Positions 55,267-64,000 of a DNA stretch of 64,000 bases are shown one piece after another; position 1 is the stretch's first letter, and each line of letters starts with the position of its first letter. A program made the position numbers and the translations under genes. Source of the stretch: Erythrobacter longus (GTDB lineage: Bacteria; Pseudomonadota; Alphaproteobacteria; Sphingomonadales; Sphingomonadaceae); the NCBI RefSeq assembly GCF_000715015.1, contig NZ_JMIW01000001.1, forward strand, positions 868,001 to 932,000. The letters are read 5' to 3'. Under the pieces are notes generated by a model. The model ran no database searches, had not been told where the DNA came from, and saw only the letters and a list, made by a program, of their open reading frames with translations.

Positions 55267-57537
55267 ATGTCGGGAGCTTTCGGGGTCATGTTGAAGCGAG
55301 TTCAGCGCGCGTCGCACATTGCGATGATCGCGGCCTTTGCTGTGCCCTCCTCGCTTGCCGCGCAGGAAAGTGCTGCGCCCAAAACCCTGACCCAAGAAGA
55401 GATCGACGCAGCCGATCAACAGGCCCCCGCCGCAAACGAACAGATTGAATTTGAAGCAAATGAGGTCGAATACAACGCCGAGACGGACGTCATCATTGCC
55501 AAGGGCCAAGTGATCCTGCGCAATTCGCGTGCATCGGTGCGCGCTGATGAAGTCTTATGGGACCGCAAATCAGGCATAATCACGGCCAGCGGCGCGGTTC
55601 GGTTTGTCGACAAGGCGGGCAATCAGGTTTTCACTGAAACGGTTGAACTCAATGACGCCTTTGAGGCGGGCGCGATGGATGACCTCTTGATCGCGCTTCG
55701 CACCGGTGGACGGTTGGCCGCGCGTTCGGCTGAGCGTGGCGAGGACGGGATCGTCACTCTAAACAGCGCCGCATATTCCGCCTGTCCCGTGACCGATGAA
55801 GACGGCTGCGCACGCGATCCAAGCTGGCGCATTACGGCTGACCGGGTGCGCTTTGACCCGGAAGAAAGCCGCATCCGTTTTGACGGTGCGATGCTCGAAA
55901 TTTTCGGAGCGCGGCTTTTGCCGCTGCCCGGTCTTGCCCTTCGCACCGACGGCCGGGCGGAAAGCGGTTTTCTGGTGCCGCGCATCCGCGTCGATCAGGT
56001 CAACGGATTAGAGCTGTCGGGCGAATATTACGCACGCCTTGCTGACAATAAAGACCTCACCTTGGGCACGCGCGTGTTCACCAGTGCCGCACCCTTGGCA
56101 GAGGCGCAGTTTCGCCATTTCACCGAGAAAGGCGCGTATCAGATCACCGGATACGCCACTAGCAGCAGCAGGGTTGCCAATTTCGGGGTAGCGCCGACAA
56201 CCACGAACGAGCCGCGCGGGCATCTCTTTGCCAATGGTCGGTTTATCTTCTCGCCCGAATGGTCGTTGACCGGGTCGGTTCGGATCGCCTCTGACCGCAC
56301 GTTCCTGCGTCGTTATGACATTAGCCGCGATGATCGCTTGCGCTCGACCATCAATCTGGAGCGGATTGACGACGATTCCTATTTCAGCCTCGCCGGGTGG
56401 GCCACACAGACTCTGAGGATTGCAGCGGACCAGGGACAAGTGCCGTTGGCGCTGCCTGCCCTCGACTATCGCCAGATTGTGGGCCGCGATGTGCTGGGTG
56501 GACAGTTGGAAGTTCAGGCCAACACGCTCGCTCTGGTGCGTGACGAGGGTCAGGATACGCAGCGCGCTTTTGCTGGGGCAAAGTGGGATTTGCGCACGCT
56601 TACCGGCCTTGGCCAGCTAGTGACATTCACCGGCCTTGTGCGCGGCGATGTTTACAACACCAATGACACCCTTTCGACCCTTACCGCTGTTTATCGCGGC
56701 AATGAAGGGTGGACCACGCGCGGCGTCGCAACGGCGGCCGTGGACGTGGAATGGCCCCTTGTGGGCGAAGCGTTTGGCGGCACACAGGTCCTCACCCCGC
56801 GTATCCAGCTGGTGGCAAGCCCGCCGATCCGCAATCTTGCGGTGCCCAATGAAGATGCGCGCGCGATCGACCTTGAGGATTCCAACCTCTTCGCGCTCAA
56901 CCGTTTTGCAGGCTACGACCGGGTCGAAGACGGTGCGCGGGTCACATACGGCATGGACTGGGAAGTGAACCGCCCCGGATGGCGGGTAAAAACCAACATC
57001 GGCCAATCCTATCGCCTGACTAACGAGGAAGAGATTTTCCCCGACGGCACCGGCCTGTCGGACAAGTTTTCAGACTTTGTCGGCAGGACCGAAGTGCGCT
57101 TTCGCAATTTTGTCTCCTTCACCCACCGTTTCCGTCTCGACAAAGACAATTTCGCCATTCGCCGCAATGAAATCGATGCAACCGTCGGGTCCCAGCGCAA
57201 TTATGTAGAGCTGGGATACCTGCGGTTAGACCGCAATATTCAGACGGTCGAAGATTTGCAGGATCGCGAGGAATTGCGCGCTGCTGCTCGCTTTACCATT
57301 GGCCGCAATTGGTCGGTCTTCGGGTCTGGCGTGTTTAACCTCACCGATGAAGAGGAAGACCCGGTCTTCACCCCCGATGGATTTGAACCCATCCGCACTC
57401 GTCTTGGCATTGCCTACCGTGACGATTGCATCGAATTTGGAGCCACATGGCGGCGCGATTTCATCACCTTTGGTGACGCAAGGGAAGGTAACAGCTTCCA
57501 GGTCTTCTTTGCGCTGCGCAATCTGGGTTTCCGTTAA
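55267..57537 (+). CDS. lptD: LPS assembly protein LptD
   Basis: About 756 residues from ATG 55267; an in-frame ATG at 55288 (MLKRVQRASHI) is an alternative with a GGGAG before it. Signal peptide (MIAAFAVPSSLAAQ), an OstA-like N-terminal domain (IEFEANEVEYNAETDVIIA, ASVRADEVLWDRKSGIITA), and a 26-strand barrel domain ending in the aromatic FFALRNLGFR. It inserts lipopolysaccharide in the outer membrane with LptE. First gene of lptD-surA-pdxA-rsmA. Cysteines CPVTDEDGC-type may form the disulfide typical of LptD. Confidence 0.95.
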   Translation: MSGAFGVMLKRVQRASHIAMIAAFAVPSSLAAQESAAPKTLTQEEIDAADQQAPAANEQIEFEANEVEYNAETDVIIAKGQVILRNSRASVRADEVLWDRKSGIITASGAVRFVDKAGNQVFTETVELNDAFEAGAMDDLLIALRTGGRLAARSAERGEDGIVTLNSAAYSACPVTDEDGCARDPSWRITADRVRFDPEESRIRFDGAMLEIFGARLLPLPGLALRTDGRAESGFLVPRIRVDQVNGLELSGEYYARLADNKDLTLGTRVFTSAAPLAEAQFRHFTEKGAYQITGYATSSSRVANFGVAPTTTNEPRGHLFANGRFIFSPEWSLTGSVRIASDRTFLRRYDISRDDRLRSTINLERIDDDSYFSLAGWATQTLRIAADQGQVPLALPALDYRQIVGRDVLGGQLEVQANTLALVRDEGQDTQRAFAGAKWDLRTLTGLGQLVTFTGLVRGDVYNTNDTLSTLTAVYRGNEGWTTRGVATAAVDVEWPLVGEAFGGTQVLTPRIQLVASPPIRNLAVPNEDARAIDLEDSNLFALNRFAGYDRVEDGARVTYGMDWEVNRPGWRVKTNIGQSYRLTNEEEIFPDGTGLSDKFSDFVGRTEVRFRNFVSFTHRFRLDKDNFAIRRNEIDATVGSQRNYVELGYLRLDRNIQTVEDLQDREELRAAARFTIGRNWSVFGSGVFNLTDEEEDPVFTPDGFEPIRTRLGIAYRDDCIEFGATWRRDFITFGDAREGNSFQVFFALRNLGFR

Positions 57538-57832
57538 CCCCCCAGCCAGCAGTGGGCCTTTAGCTACGCTTCAACACAGCTCTTAACAAAGCGCGCATAC
57601 GCGTTGGCAGCGAGCGAAAAACGGGTTAAGGGCAACCGCAAAACACACTCAGCCTGCGTTAAGCCGGCGGTTGGTAGTTGAGGACACATGGTACGTAACC
57701 TGAGCAGGCACACTGAGTAAGCAAACCGGGTTGGCAAGACGGGATCGCCAATCGGATTGAGCGCTCCTTAGCGCAGGCCATCCTCATCACCAATTTGAAA
57801 ACACAAGTATTGCGAGAACCGGGATCAAAAAC
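57538..57832 (+). other. Non-coding interval before surA
   Basis: 295 bases between lptD and surA with no supported gene. It contains GCCGGCGG, a GGTTAAGGG-like stretch and AAACCGGGTT but no convincing promoter, terminator or RNA structure. It could hold a surA promoter or small RNA; nothing specific is visible. Confidence 0.3.
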
Positions 57833-59200
57833 GTGACCTTGAAGGTAATTTCAACCATCCGCACACCTCTTCTGGCGCTGGGCGCTTTCGCCTTGGCGGT
57901 ATCGAGCACGGCCACGGTGCCAGCTCTTGCCCAAAGCACAGCGGCCCCTGCTCCGATCACACCATTCGGGCTACCGGCGGATGTGAAAGTGTTCGATGAT
58001 GGCAATCCAAACGAACGCAGCGCCACTGCCGTGGTCAATGGCTACGTCATCACCGGCACCGACATTGAACAGCGCGTCAAGCTCATCACCAATGCGTCGC
58101 AAACAAACGTTTCGGAGGAAGAGTTGCAGCGTTTGCGCGCGCAGGTGCTGCGCAACCTGATTGACGAAACGCTGAAAATCCAGGCCGCCGAAGCGCAGGA
58201 AATCGGTGTTCAAAAAGCCCAGATTGATCAGACCTATAACCAGCTGGCTGCACAGAATTTCGGCCAAAACACCGAAGCGATGGACACCTATCTGGAATCG
58301 ATCGGATCATCTGCAAACGCTCTGAAGCGCCAGATCGAAGGTGAGCTTGCGTGGGAAAACCTGATCCGCCGCAATATCAGCCCATTCGTCAATGTCTCCG
58401 CAGAAGAAGTGACCGGCGTTTTGGAACGCCTGGAAGCCTCGCGCGGGACCGAAGAATACCGCCTCGGCGAGATTTACATGAGCGCGACGGCTGAAAACCG
58501 CGAAGCTGTGCTCCAGAACATGAACCGCATCGTTGAACAGCTTCAACAAGGCGGCAGTTTTGTGGCCTATGCGCGCCAATTCTCCGAAGCATCCACCGCA
58601 ATCCAGGGTGGCGATACGGATTTCCTTCGCCTTGGCACATTGCCCGGACCCATGGCAGAAGCTGTGCAGACCATGCAGCCAGGCCAATTGGTCGGCCCGC
58701 TTGCCATTCCGGGTGGTTTTACCATCATCTACCTCATCGACAAACGTCAGGTCCTGATGGCTGACCCGCGCGACGCCGTTCTTAGCCTCAAGCAGATCTC
58801 GATCGAACTGCCCGATGGTGTGAGCGATGCCGACGCGACTGCTGCAATCGAGCGATTCGGCAATTATGTCCAAACCTTGAGCGGATGCGCGGATGCTGAA
58901 AATGCAATGAGCGCGATTGGTGCATCGGTTGTGGCCAATCCGGAAATCCAGGTGCGCCAGCTTCCCGAACAGCTTCAATCGATCTTGCTTAACATGCAGA
59001 TCGGTCAAACCACACCTCCCTTTGGTACAGCCGAAGATGGTGTCCGCGTGCTTATGCTGTGTGGCCGCGATGATCCCGAAGATGCAGGCGCTCCGACGTT
59101 CCAGTCGGTCATGAATTCCATCGAAGATGAACGCATCAACAAACGCGCCCAGCGTTACCTGCGCGATCTGCGCAACGACGCCTATATCGAATACAATTAA
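57833..59200 (+). CDS. surA: Periplasmic chaperone/peptidyl-prolyl isomerase SurA
   Basis: 455 residues from a GTG at 57833. Signal peptide (ALGAFALAVSSTATVPALAQ), an N-terminal SurA-type helical domain (VVNGYVITGTDIEQRVKLI, LRNLIDETLKIQAAE) and one parvulin-type isomerase region (EYRLGEIYMSAT, FSEASTAIQGGD and LGTLPGPMAEA). A later stretch may be a second degenerate isomerase domain. SurA folds outer-membrane proteins including LptD, matching its neighbour. Ends 13 bases before pdxA. Confidence 0.92.
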   Translation: MTLKVISTIRTPLLALGAFALAVSSTATVPALAQSTAAPAPITPFGLPADVKVFDDGNPNERSATAVVNGYVITGTDIEQRVKLITNASQTNVSEEELQRLRAQVLRNLIDETLKIQAAEAQEIGVQKAQIDQTYNQLAAQNFGQNTEAMDTYLESIGSSANALKRQIEGELAWENLIRRNISPFVNVSAEEVTGVLERLEASRGTEEYRLGEIYMSATAENREAVLQNMNRIVEQLQQGGSFVAYARQFSEASTAIQGGDTDFLRLGTLPGPMAEAVQTMQPGQLVGPLAIPGGFTIIYLIDKRQVLMADPRDAVLSLKQISIELPDGVSDADATAAIERFGNYVQTLSGCADAENAMSAIGASVVANPEIQVRQLPEQLQSILLNMQIGQTTPPFGTAEDGVRVLMLCGRDDPEDAGAPTFQSVMNSIEDERINKRAQRYLRDLRNDAYIEYN

Positions 59201-59213
59201 GGCGCGTGCGGGG

Positions 59214-60221
59214 GTGTCCGGCTTACCGCTTGCTGTCTCGATAGGTGATCCGGCAGGGATTGGGCCTGAGATAATCCTCGGTGCCTATCAGCATCTGAAA
59301 TCTGCAGAGCAGCCTTTCTTCGTCGTCGGCGGTTTCGATGTCCTTCGTGCCTGCGGCGAGGCATCAGGCGCTGGCGACAAAGTGATCGCGATTGGCGAGG
59401 CGGGCGAAGCCACAGAGGCGTTTGGAGAGGGGCTGCCGGTTCTGGTCGGGGCAGACGCGATCTACACCCCAGGCAAGCCTGATGACGAGGGTGCAGCGCT
59501 CGCGCTCCATTCGCTTGCAGAAAGCGTTCGCGCGGTTCTGCTCGGAAATGCCAGCGGCGTTGTGACAGCCCCCGTCAGCAAATCGCAACTTGCCAAAATA
59601 GGCTTTGATTTCCCCGGACAAACCGAATTTCTCGCAAGCGTTTGCGGGCTTGCCCCCGAAGACGCAGTGATGATGCTGGCAGGACCCACTTTGCGCACCG
59701 TGCCGCTCACCGTGCACGTCGCGTTAGCGCAAGCGCCAAGCCTCATTTCCCAAGAGCTGATCGAGCATAAGGCGGCAATTGTTGATGCCGCTCTCAAACG
59801 CGATTTCGGCATTACCTCCCCGCGCCTGGCGATCTCTGGGCTCAACCCGCATTCGGGCGAAAACGGCCAGTTTGGCGATGAAGAAACCCGCATCATTGCG
59901 CCTGCGATTGAGGCGTTGAAGGCCAAGGGTATTGGTGCCTTTGGCCCTGTTCCGGGCGACGCCTTGTTCACGCCGATTATGCGGCCAAGCTATGACGCGG
60001 CGCTTTGTATGTATCACGACCAGGCGCTTATCCCGATCAAGGCGTTGGAGTTTGATCAAGGTGTCAATGTGACGCTCGGCCTCCCGATTATCCGCACTTC
60101 GCCCGATCACGGCACCGCCTTCGATATTGCAGGCACTGGTAAAGCGGATGCGGGCGCGATGATCGCGGCCATTCGGATGGCGGGCGAAATGGCTGAGGCT
60201 AGGGCCAAAAATGCTGACTAG
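59214..60221 (+). CDS. pdxA: 4-hydroxythreonine-4-phosphate dehydrogenase
   Basis: 335 residues from the GTG at 59214. Oxidises 4-phospho-hydroxythreonine in pyridoxal phosphate synthesis. The metal ligands are in GLNPHSGENG and MYHDQALIPIK, and the phosphate loop in SIGDPAGIGPEI. The frame is open upstream inside surA, but the family begins with LPLAVSIGDP just after this GTG. Part of the conserved lptD-surA-pdxA-rsmA order. Confidence 0.95.
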   Translation: MSGLPLAVSIGDPAGIGPEIILGAYQHLKSAEQPFFVVGGFDVLRACGEASGAGDKVIAIGEAGEATEAFGEGLPVLVGADAIYTPGKPDDEGAALALHSLAESVRAVLLGNASGVVTAPVSKSQLAKIGFDFPGQTEFLASVCGLAPEDAVMMLAGPTLRTVPLTVHVALAQAPSLISQELIEHKAAIVDAALKRDFGITSPRLAISGLNPHSGENGQFGDEETRIIAPAIEALKAKGIGAFGPVPGDALFTPIMRPSYDAALCMYHDQALIPIKALEFDQGVNVTLGLPIIRTSPDHGTAFDIAGTGKADAGAMIAAIRMAGEMAEARAKNAD

Positions 60222-60247
60222 GGCATTGCCCACCCCGCTGCGACTAA

Positions 60248-60294
60248 CGCTGCTATGCAGCGAAGTCTCGCTCCCCTCCCGCTTGCGGGAGGGG
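60248..60294. repeat. Two hairpins between pdxA and rsmA
   Basis: CGCTGC-TAT-GCAGCG at 60248-60262 and a perfect 10-base stem CCCCTCCCGC-TT-GCGGGAGGGG at 60273-60294. The latter type recurs in intergenic regions of sphingomonads in my recollection. No T-run, so it is not an intrinsic terminator; it lies within a conserved operon and does not obviously block it. Confidence 0.65.
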
Positions 60295-60320
60295 TTGGGG
60301 GTGGGCCCGGACCAAGGCGC

Positions 60321-61157
60321 ATGACCACTCTCCCCCCCATCAGAGAAACCATCGCGAAGCACGGCCTCTCCGCATCGAAGGCGTTGGGACAAAACTTCCT
60401 TCTGGATGAGCAATTGCTGGACCGCATCGCCGCCCTTCCCGGAGATCTGACGGGTGCCAATGTGCTCGAAGTGGGCCCTGGGCCCGGCGGCCTTACCCGC
60501 GCGCTCCTTCGCGCTGGCGCGAATGTCACTGCAATTGAAATGGATGCCCGCTGCCTCCCCGCACTCGACGAATTGAGCGATGCGTTTCCCGGACAGCTTA
60601 CCGTCATCCAAGGCGATGCGATGAAACTGGACCATGGTGAAGTGATGAAAGGCGCGCCCTTCCATGTCCTTTCCAACCTGCCTTACAACGTCGGCACGGC
60701 GCTGTTTGTGCGATGGTTATCAGGAGAGGACTGGCCGCCCCAAAAATCAGGGCAGTGGCAATCGCTCACCTTGATGTTTCAGCGCGAAGTCGCCGAACGG
60801 ATCGTCGCAAAAGCTGGCACGGGGGCCTATGGCCGCCTCGCAGTGCTTGCGCAGTGGCGCAGCAGCGCAAAACTCGCGATGAAGGTCCACCGCAGCGCTT
60901 TTACCCCTCCCCCCAAAGTGATGAGCGCAATCGTGCACGTAACCGCTGGCGAGGCTCCTGAAGGAGTGAATGCCAAAACTCTCGAGCGCCTGACCGAGGC
61001 CGCCTTTGGCCAACGTCGCAAAATGCTGCGCCAGAGCCTTAAAGGTGTGCCCGGTGCCTTGGACGCAATGGAAGCTGTCGGCATTGAGCCCACCCGCCGT
61101 GCAGAGACCGTGAGCGTCGACGAGTTTATCGCACTGGCGCGGGCGCTAAAGGACTAG
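60321..61157 (+). CDS. rsmA: 16S rRNA dimethyladenosine transferase RsmA (KsgA)
   Basis: 278 residues. Dimethylates A1518 and A1519 of 16S rRNA. SAM motif NVLEVGPGPGGLTRAL and the catalytic NLPY in LSNLPYNVG are present, with the C-terminal helical domain (FGQRRKMLRQSLKG). ATG at 60321 preferred; the frame is open upstream across the hairpin but encodes only translated repeat. Last gene of the cluster. Confidence 0.96.
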   Translation: MTTLPPIRETIAKHGLSASKALGQNFLLDEQLLDRIAALPGDLTGANVLEVGPGPGGLTRALLRAGANVTAIEMDARCLPALDELSDAFPGQLTVIQGDAMKLDHGEVMKGAPFHVLSNLPYNVGTALFVRWLSGEDWPPQKSGQWQSLTLMFQREVAERIVAKAGTGAYGRLAVLAQWRSSAKLAMKVHRSAFTPPPKVMSAIVHVTAGEAPEGVNAKTLERLTEAAFGQRRKMLRQSLKGVPGALDAMEAVGIEPTRRAETVSVDEFIALARALKD

Positions 61158-61228
61158 AAAAACCGCCTTTCCTTAAGTCCTTATCAATTTCCGGTGCCTA
61201 ATCCTGCGCGACATCCAGGGAGGCACCA

Positions 61229-61807
61229 ATGCTTGAGTCCAGCAAGAATTCACCCATGCTCAATGGACCTATCGAGTTTGATTTCACGGTAGAGATCGAG
61301 CGTTCTGCCTCTGAAGTCTTCCCCCTTGTCGACCTGTCCGACCCGCGCTTTTCGCAGGTTGCGCTTGGCAATACGGTGAAGAAGCTGGACGAGAAATCCT
61401 TCGAACTCGAAATCGCAGAGATGGAGGGCCACGCCTTTCGTTTTCGCGTTGTCGAATACGCCAAGGATGAGCGGCACGCGTCGAAAGTCACTATCGAACC
61501 GGCTATCGGCAACCTTGTCGAAGCGGTTGAGGATTATCAGATAACCCCGCTTGGCGATGACCGCTGCGCGCTAACGCTCGTCACCAAAGCGACCTTCTCG
61601 GACGATCTCAGCGTTGAAGAGATCGTGCAGGAAGTGGCGATGATGAGCATGGCGGTCGAAGAGGACCTGACAAAGCTGAAAATGCACGCCGAAGAGGGCG
61701 TCGAAGCTGTCAAAGCCTACAACGAAGAGCAGGAAGCTGCCTTTGGTATCGAGCTTGATCTGGAAGGTTTCGACATCGACTGGGACGACATCGAACCTGA
61801 GCAATAG
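61229..61807 (+). CDS. SRPBCC-like protein
   Basis: 192 residues. A beta-rich segment (IEFDFTVEIERSASEVFPLVD, VVEYAKDERHASKV, YQITPLGDDRCALTLVTKA) resembles the START/SRPBCC lipid-binding fold, followed by an acidic C-terminal helix (EEGVEAVKAYNEEQEAAF). Ligand unknown. An ATG nine codons later (MLNGPIEFDF) fits the family start equally well. Not clearly linked to rsmA, from which it is separated by 71 bases. Confidence 0.7.
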   Translation: MLESSKNSPMLNGPIEFDFTVEIERSASEVFPLVDLSDPRFSQVALGNTVKKLDEKSFELEIAEMEGHAFRFRVVEYAKDERHASKVTIEPAIGNLVEAVEDYQITPLGDDRCALTLVTKATFSDDLSVEEIVQEVAMMSMAVEEDLTKLKMHAEEGVEAVKAYNEEQEAAFGIELDLEGFDIDWDDIEPEQ

Positions 61808-61848
61808 GGCGCACCCTACGCAACCTGCCGCTGAGCATGATTTTGCGT

Positions 61849-62211
61849 TCAGAACCCGAGCGATTGATAGCACAGTCCAACCACAGCAGGCAGCACTACC
61901 AGCGTCATCGCGACGGCCAGGCGCGCTCTGCCGCGCTCTGGTTCATCTTTGTCGAAATGCCCCGCAGACAAATACAATTGCCAGAATGCAGCGGTCACCA
62001 TGATGGCGAGCCAGACCCAGAAAATCGTCTCTAGCTGGCCCGCAAATCCGCGCCCCGCCTCAAGCGTTCCTGTGAGGCCAAGAACGATGCCGATGGGGGC
62101 GACCAATGCGGCGGCGACGACAATGCCGCCAATGCCTGCAAGCGGGCTGATTGCGAACAGCACTAACGCCAGATGGGCCACGATCCAGAGTTTGAATGTG
62201 CCTTTGGTCAT
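61849..62211 (-). CDS. Small membrane protein, unknown
   Basis: 120 residues with four hydrophobic segments (LWIVAHLALVLFAISPLAG, GGIVVAAALVAPIGIVL, ETIFWVWLAIMVTAAFW and ARLAVAMTLVVLPAVVG). Short charged loop DKDEPERGRA. It starts three bases after the stop of the gene at 62215, suggesting coupling. No family recognised. Confidence 0.65.
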   Translation of the reverse strand: MTKGTFKLWIVAHLALVLFAISPLAGIGGIVVAAALVAPIGIVLGLTGTLEAGRGFAGQLETIFWVWLAIMVTAAFWQLYLSAGHFDKDEPERGRARLAVAMTLVVLPAVVGLCYQSLGF

Positions 62212-62214
62212 CCG

Positions 62215-62739
62215 TCACGCGCTTTCCAAACCGCGGATGATTTCAGCACGTTGGAGCATCAGAGCGAGAACTTCCGATTCTAGCGCTGCCCATTCCAAGA
62301 TGTTTGCAAACATCAGAATTTCGATTCCCTCCACCCCTTCCATCCGGATGCCGTAAGTGTTGTCCAGCATGTCCCACTGCGTAGGTTCGACGCTCATTTT
62401 GGAGAACGGTAGAAAGAGGTCGCGGCAACCATATCTGAAGGGCGGCGCAATCGACAACGTAAGCCCGTCATCATGGACGCCCACGACAACCGGAGGGTGG
62501 CGATGGGATTTCAGATCACCGGACAAATGCCCCCAGCGAAAGCCTGGCTGCGAAATCCGCACCATGCCCGCAAGCTTCTTCGCAATCGGTACGCGCGGCT
62601 CGATAACCGCATAGAGCAGCTCATACTCGCGCCATCGCGAATTGCTGGCGTGGATGATGTAGAATGCAAGCCCGCCGAAGAATGCGAGGCTGAGCATACC
62701 GACAAACGCCATGTACAGCTGTTCGATGATGTCTCCCAC
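62215..62739 (-). CDS. Single-pass membrane protein, unknown
   Basis: 174 residues starting at a GTG (62739). One N-terminal membrane helix (FVGMLSLAFFGGLAFYII), then a soluble domain with WREYELLYAVIEPRVPIAKK and GCRDLFLPFSKMSVEPTQW. The soluble part is expected in the cytoplasm or periplasm by the orientation of the helix. The domain has no match I recognise. It is followed closely by the membrane gene at 61849. Confidence 0.65.
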   Translation of the reverse strand: MGDIIEQLYMAFVGMLSLAFFGGLAFYIIHASNSRWREYELLYAVIEPRVPIAKKLAGMVRISQPGFRWGHLSGDLKSHRHPPVVVGVHDDGLTLSIAPPFRYGCRDLFLPFSKMSVEPTQWDMLDNTYGIRMEGVEGIEILMFANILEWAALESEVLALMLQRAEIIRGLESA

Positions 62740-62814
62740 GCGGTCTGCTCCGGTCCTGCAAAGATCACCTGTCGTGATCGTTTGGACCTTAGAGCAAACC
62801 GGTAGAGAAAGTGT

Positions 62815-64000
62815 TTACCCTGCCTTCTTGACCCGGCGCCACTCATGCAGCAGCGGTTCGGTGTAGCCTGAGGGTTGCGCGGCGCCTTTGAAGATGAGGT
62901 CCTTGGCCGCCTGGAATGCGGGTGCGTCCTCATTGCCGATGAGCGGCATGTAGGTTGGATCGCCTGCGTTTTGCGCGTCGACCTTGGCTGCCATGCGGGT
63001 CAGCGAGTCCATGATCTGCGCCTCGGTGACAACGCCGTGGAGGAGCCAGTTGGCCAGATGCTGTGACGAGATGCGCAAGGTCGCGCGGTCTTCCATCAGG
63101 CCCACATCGTTGATGTCGGGAACTTTGGAGCAGCCAACGCCAGCATCAACCCAGCGCACGACATAGCCGAGTAGCCCCTGGCAGTTGTTGTCGAGCTCTT
63201 CGCGCAGTTCCTCATCCGACCAATTTGTGCCCTTTGCCAGAGGGATAGTCAGAAGCGCATCGAGCCCTGCGGGCTCCGGCAGGTCCTTCTGAATGTCGAA
63301 CACGTTCTCTTGGTGATAATGCAGGGCGTGCAGCGTTGCGGCGGTGGGCGACGGGACCCAAGCGGTGTTGGCCCCTGCGCGAAGGTGGCCGATTTTCTCG
63401 ACCATCATCTGACCCATAAGGTCGGGCGCGGCCCACATGCCTTTGCCGATTTGAGCCTTGCCTGAAAGCCCGTGTTTGAGACCAATCGCGACATTGCGCG
63501 CCTCGTAAGCCTTGAGCCAGTCCGACCCCTTCATCTCGCCTTTGCGCATCATGGGGCCAGCACGCATCGAGGTGTGGATTTCATCGCCTGTGCGATCAAG
63601 GAAACCTGTGTTGATGAAGACAATCCGGTCCTTCACCGCCTCAATACAGGCGCCAAGGTTGGCCGAAGTGCGACGCTCTTCGTCCATGACGCCGACCTTG
63701 ATCGTGTGACGCGCAAGACCCAGCAAGTCCTCGACCGCGTTGAAGAGGTCGTTGGTGAAGGCGCATTCCTCTGGCCCGTGCATTTTGGGCTTCACGATAT
63801 AGATGCTGCCGTGCTTGGAGTTGCCGTATTTGGCGTGGCCTTCGACGTCCAAAGTGCTGATCGCGGATGTGAATACCGCGTCCATAATGCCTTCGGGGAT
63901 CTCGCTTCCATCGGGGAGCAGGATCGCGGGGTTGGTCATCAAATGTCCGACGTTGCGCACAAACATGAGGCTGCGTCCCGACAGCGAATGCTCATTTCCG
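62815..64000 (-). CDS. glcB: Malate synthase G, C-terminal part (cut by the window edge)
   Basis: About 395 residues are visible; the full enzyme of roughly 700 residues starts outside the window. It condenses glyoxylate and acetyl-CoA in the glyoxylate shunt. Landmarks are [20 protein letters not shown] before the internal ATG at 63966, the acidic active-site [22 protein letters not shown] and [13 protein letters not shown]. The reading frame is open to the last base of the window, so this is a partial gene and not an internal start. Confidence 0.95.
   Translation of the reverse strand, partial: GNEHSLSGRSLMFVRNVGHLMTNPAILLPDGSEIPEGIMDAVFTSAISTLDVEGHAKYGNSKHGSIYIVKPKMHGPEECAFTNDLFNAVEDLLGLARHTIKVGVMDEERRTSANLGACIEAVKDRIVFINTGFLDRTGDEIHTSMRAGPMMRKGEMKGSDWLKAYEARNVAIGLKHGLSGKAQIGKGMWAAPDLMGQMMVEKIGHLRAGANTAWVPSPTAATLHALHYHQENVFDIQKDLPEPAGLDALLTIPLAKGTNWSDEELREELDNNCQGLLGYVVRWVDAGVGCSKVPDINDVGLMEDRATLRISSQHLANWLLHGVVTEAQIMDSLTRMAAKVDAQNAGDPTYMPLIGNEDAPAFQAAKDLIFKGAAQPSGYTEPLLHEWRRVKKAG

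Overview
The window reads as an ordinary chromosomal stretch of an alphaproteobacterium of the order Sphingomonadales, most likely an Erythrobacteraceae member. The basis is high GC content, a SciP-type regulator with CtrA-like half-sites, ATP synthase genes in the split alphaproteobacterial arrangement (atpHAGDC without the Fo genes), CobT, HdaA, short DUF families typical of this order (DUF1153, DUF2794, DUF4197), and REP-like hairpins of the sort common in sphingomonads. No rRNA, tRNA, CRISPR array, insertion sequence or complete prophage was seen. The genus is an inference.

Layout. 1-2.8 kb: rpmF-plsX-fabH-ihfA operon (minus strand). 3-7.75 kb: MAPEG protein, MBL hydrolase, old-yellow-enzyme family reductase, then an S24-type repressor divergent from two small unknown genes with an operator-like region between them. 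7.75-14.2 kb (minus): aldehyde dehydrogenase and a TPP-dependent acetolactate-synthase-like enzyme, a 2-hydroxyacid dehydrogenase coupled to cysS, and a nitroreductase. 14.3-19.1 kb: TIR-domain membrane protein, then cobT with a small coupled gene, a transaldolase and a DUF4197 protein. 19.2-30.6 kb: priA, a 4Fe-4S photolyase of the PhrB type, redox and SDR enzymes, a tandem pair of paralogous unknown exported proteins, ada, and a membrane-anchored trypsin-like protease. 31.7-37.3 kb: the F1 ATP synthase operon. 37.4-46.2 kb: prolyl oligopeptidase, sciP, SOUL protein, HNH protein, glmU, gph, an acyl-CoA-type SDR, DUF2794, cysE. 46.2-51.5 kb: hdaA and a DUF2066/HMA-like gene divergent from purM, a purN-yjbR fusion and a sulfotransferase. 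51.6-55.1 kb (minus): ndk, a lipoprotein, holC, DUF2256, a membrane protein, pepA. 55.3-61.2 kb: lptD-surA-pdxA-rsmA, the conserved outer-membrane biogenesis cluster. 61.2-64 kb: an SRPBCC protein, two small unknown genes and the C-terminal part of malate synthase G, which runs off the right edge.

The most unusual region is the ATP synthase operon. Three extra genes sit between the core subunits: a 55-residue membrane protein overlapping the atpA stop, a low-GC YbjN-like gene between atpG and atpD, and a 59-residue four-cysteine protein between atpD and atpC. The epsilon subunit is only 85 residues and lacks room for the C-terminal inhibitory helices. Whether these additions regulate the enzyme is not shown by sequence, but this is the best candidate here for an undescribed system. 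Other notable items are the PurN-YjbR fusion, the TIR-membrane-periplasmic four-cysteine protein, the paralogous DGYWY protein pair, and the repeated pattern of short unknown genes translationally coupled to the stop codons of conserved genes.
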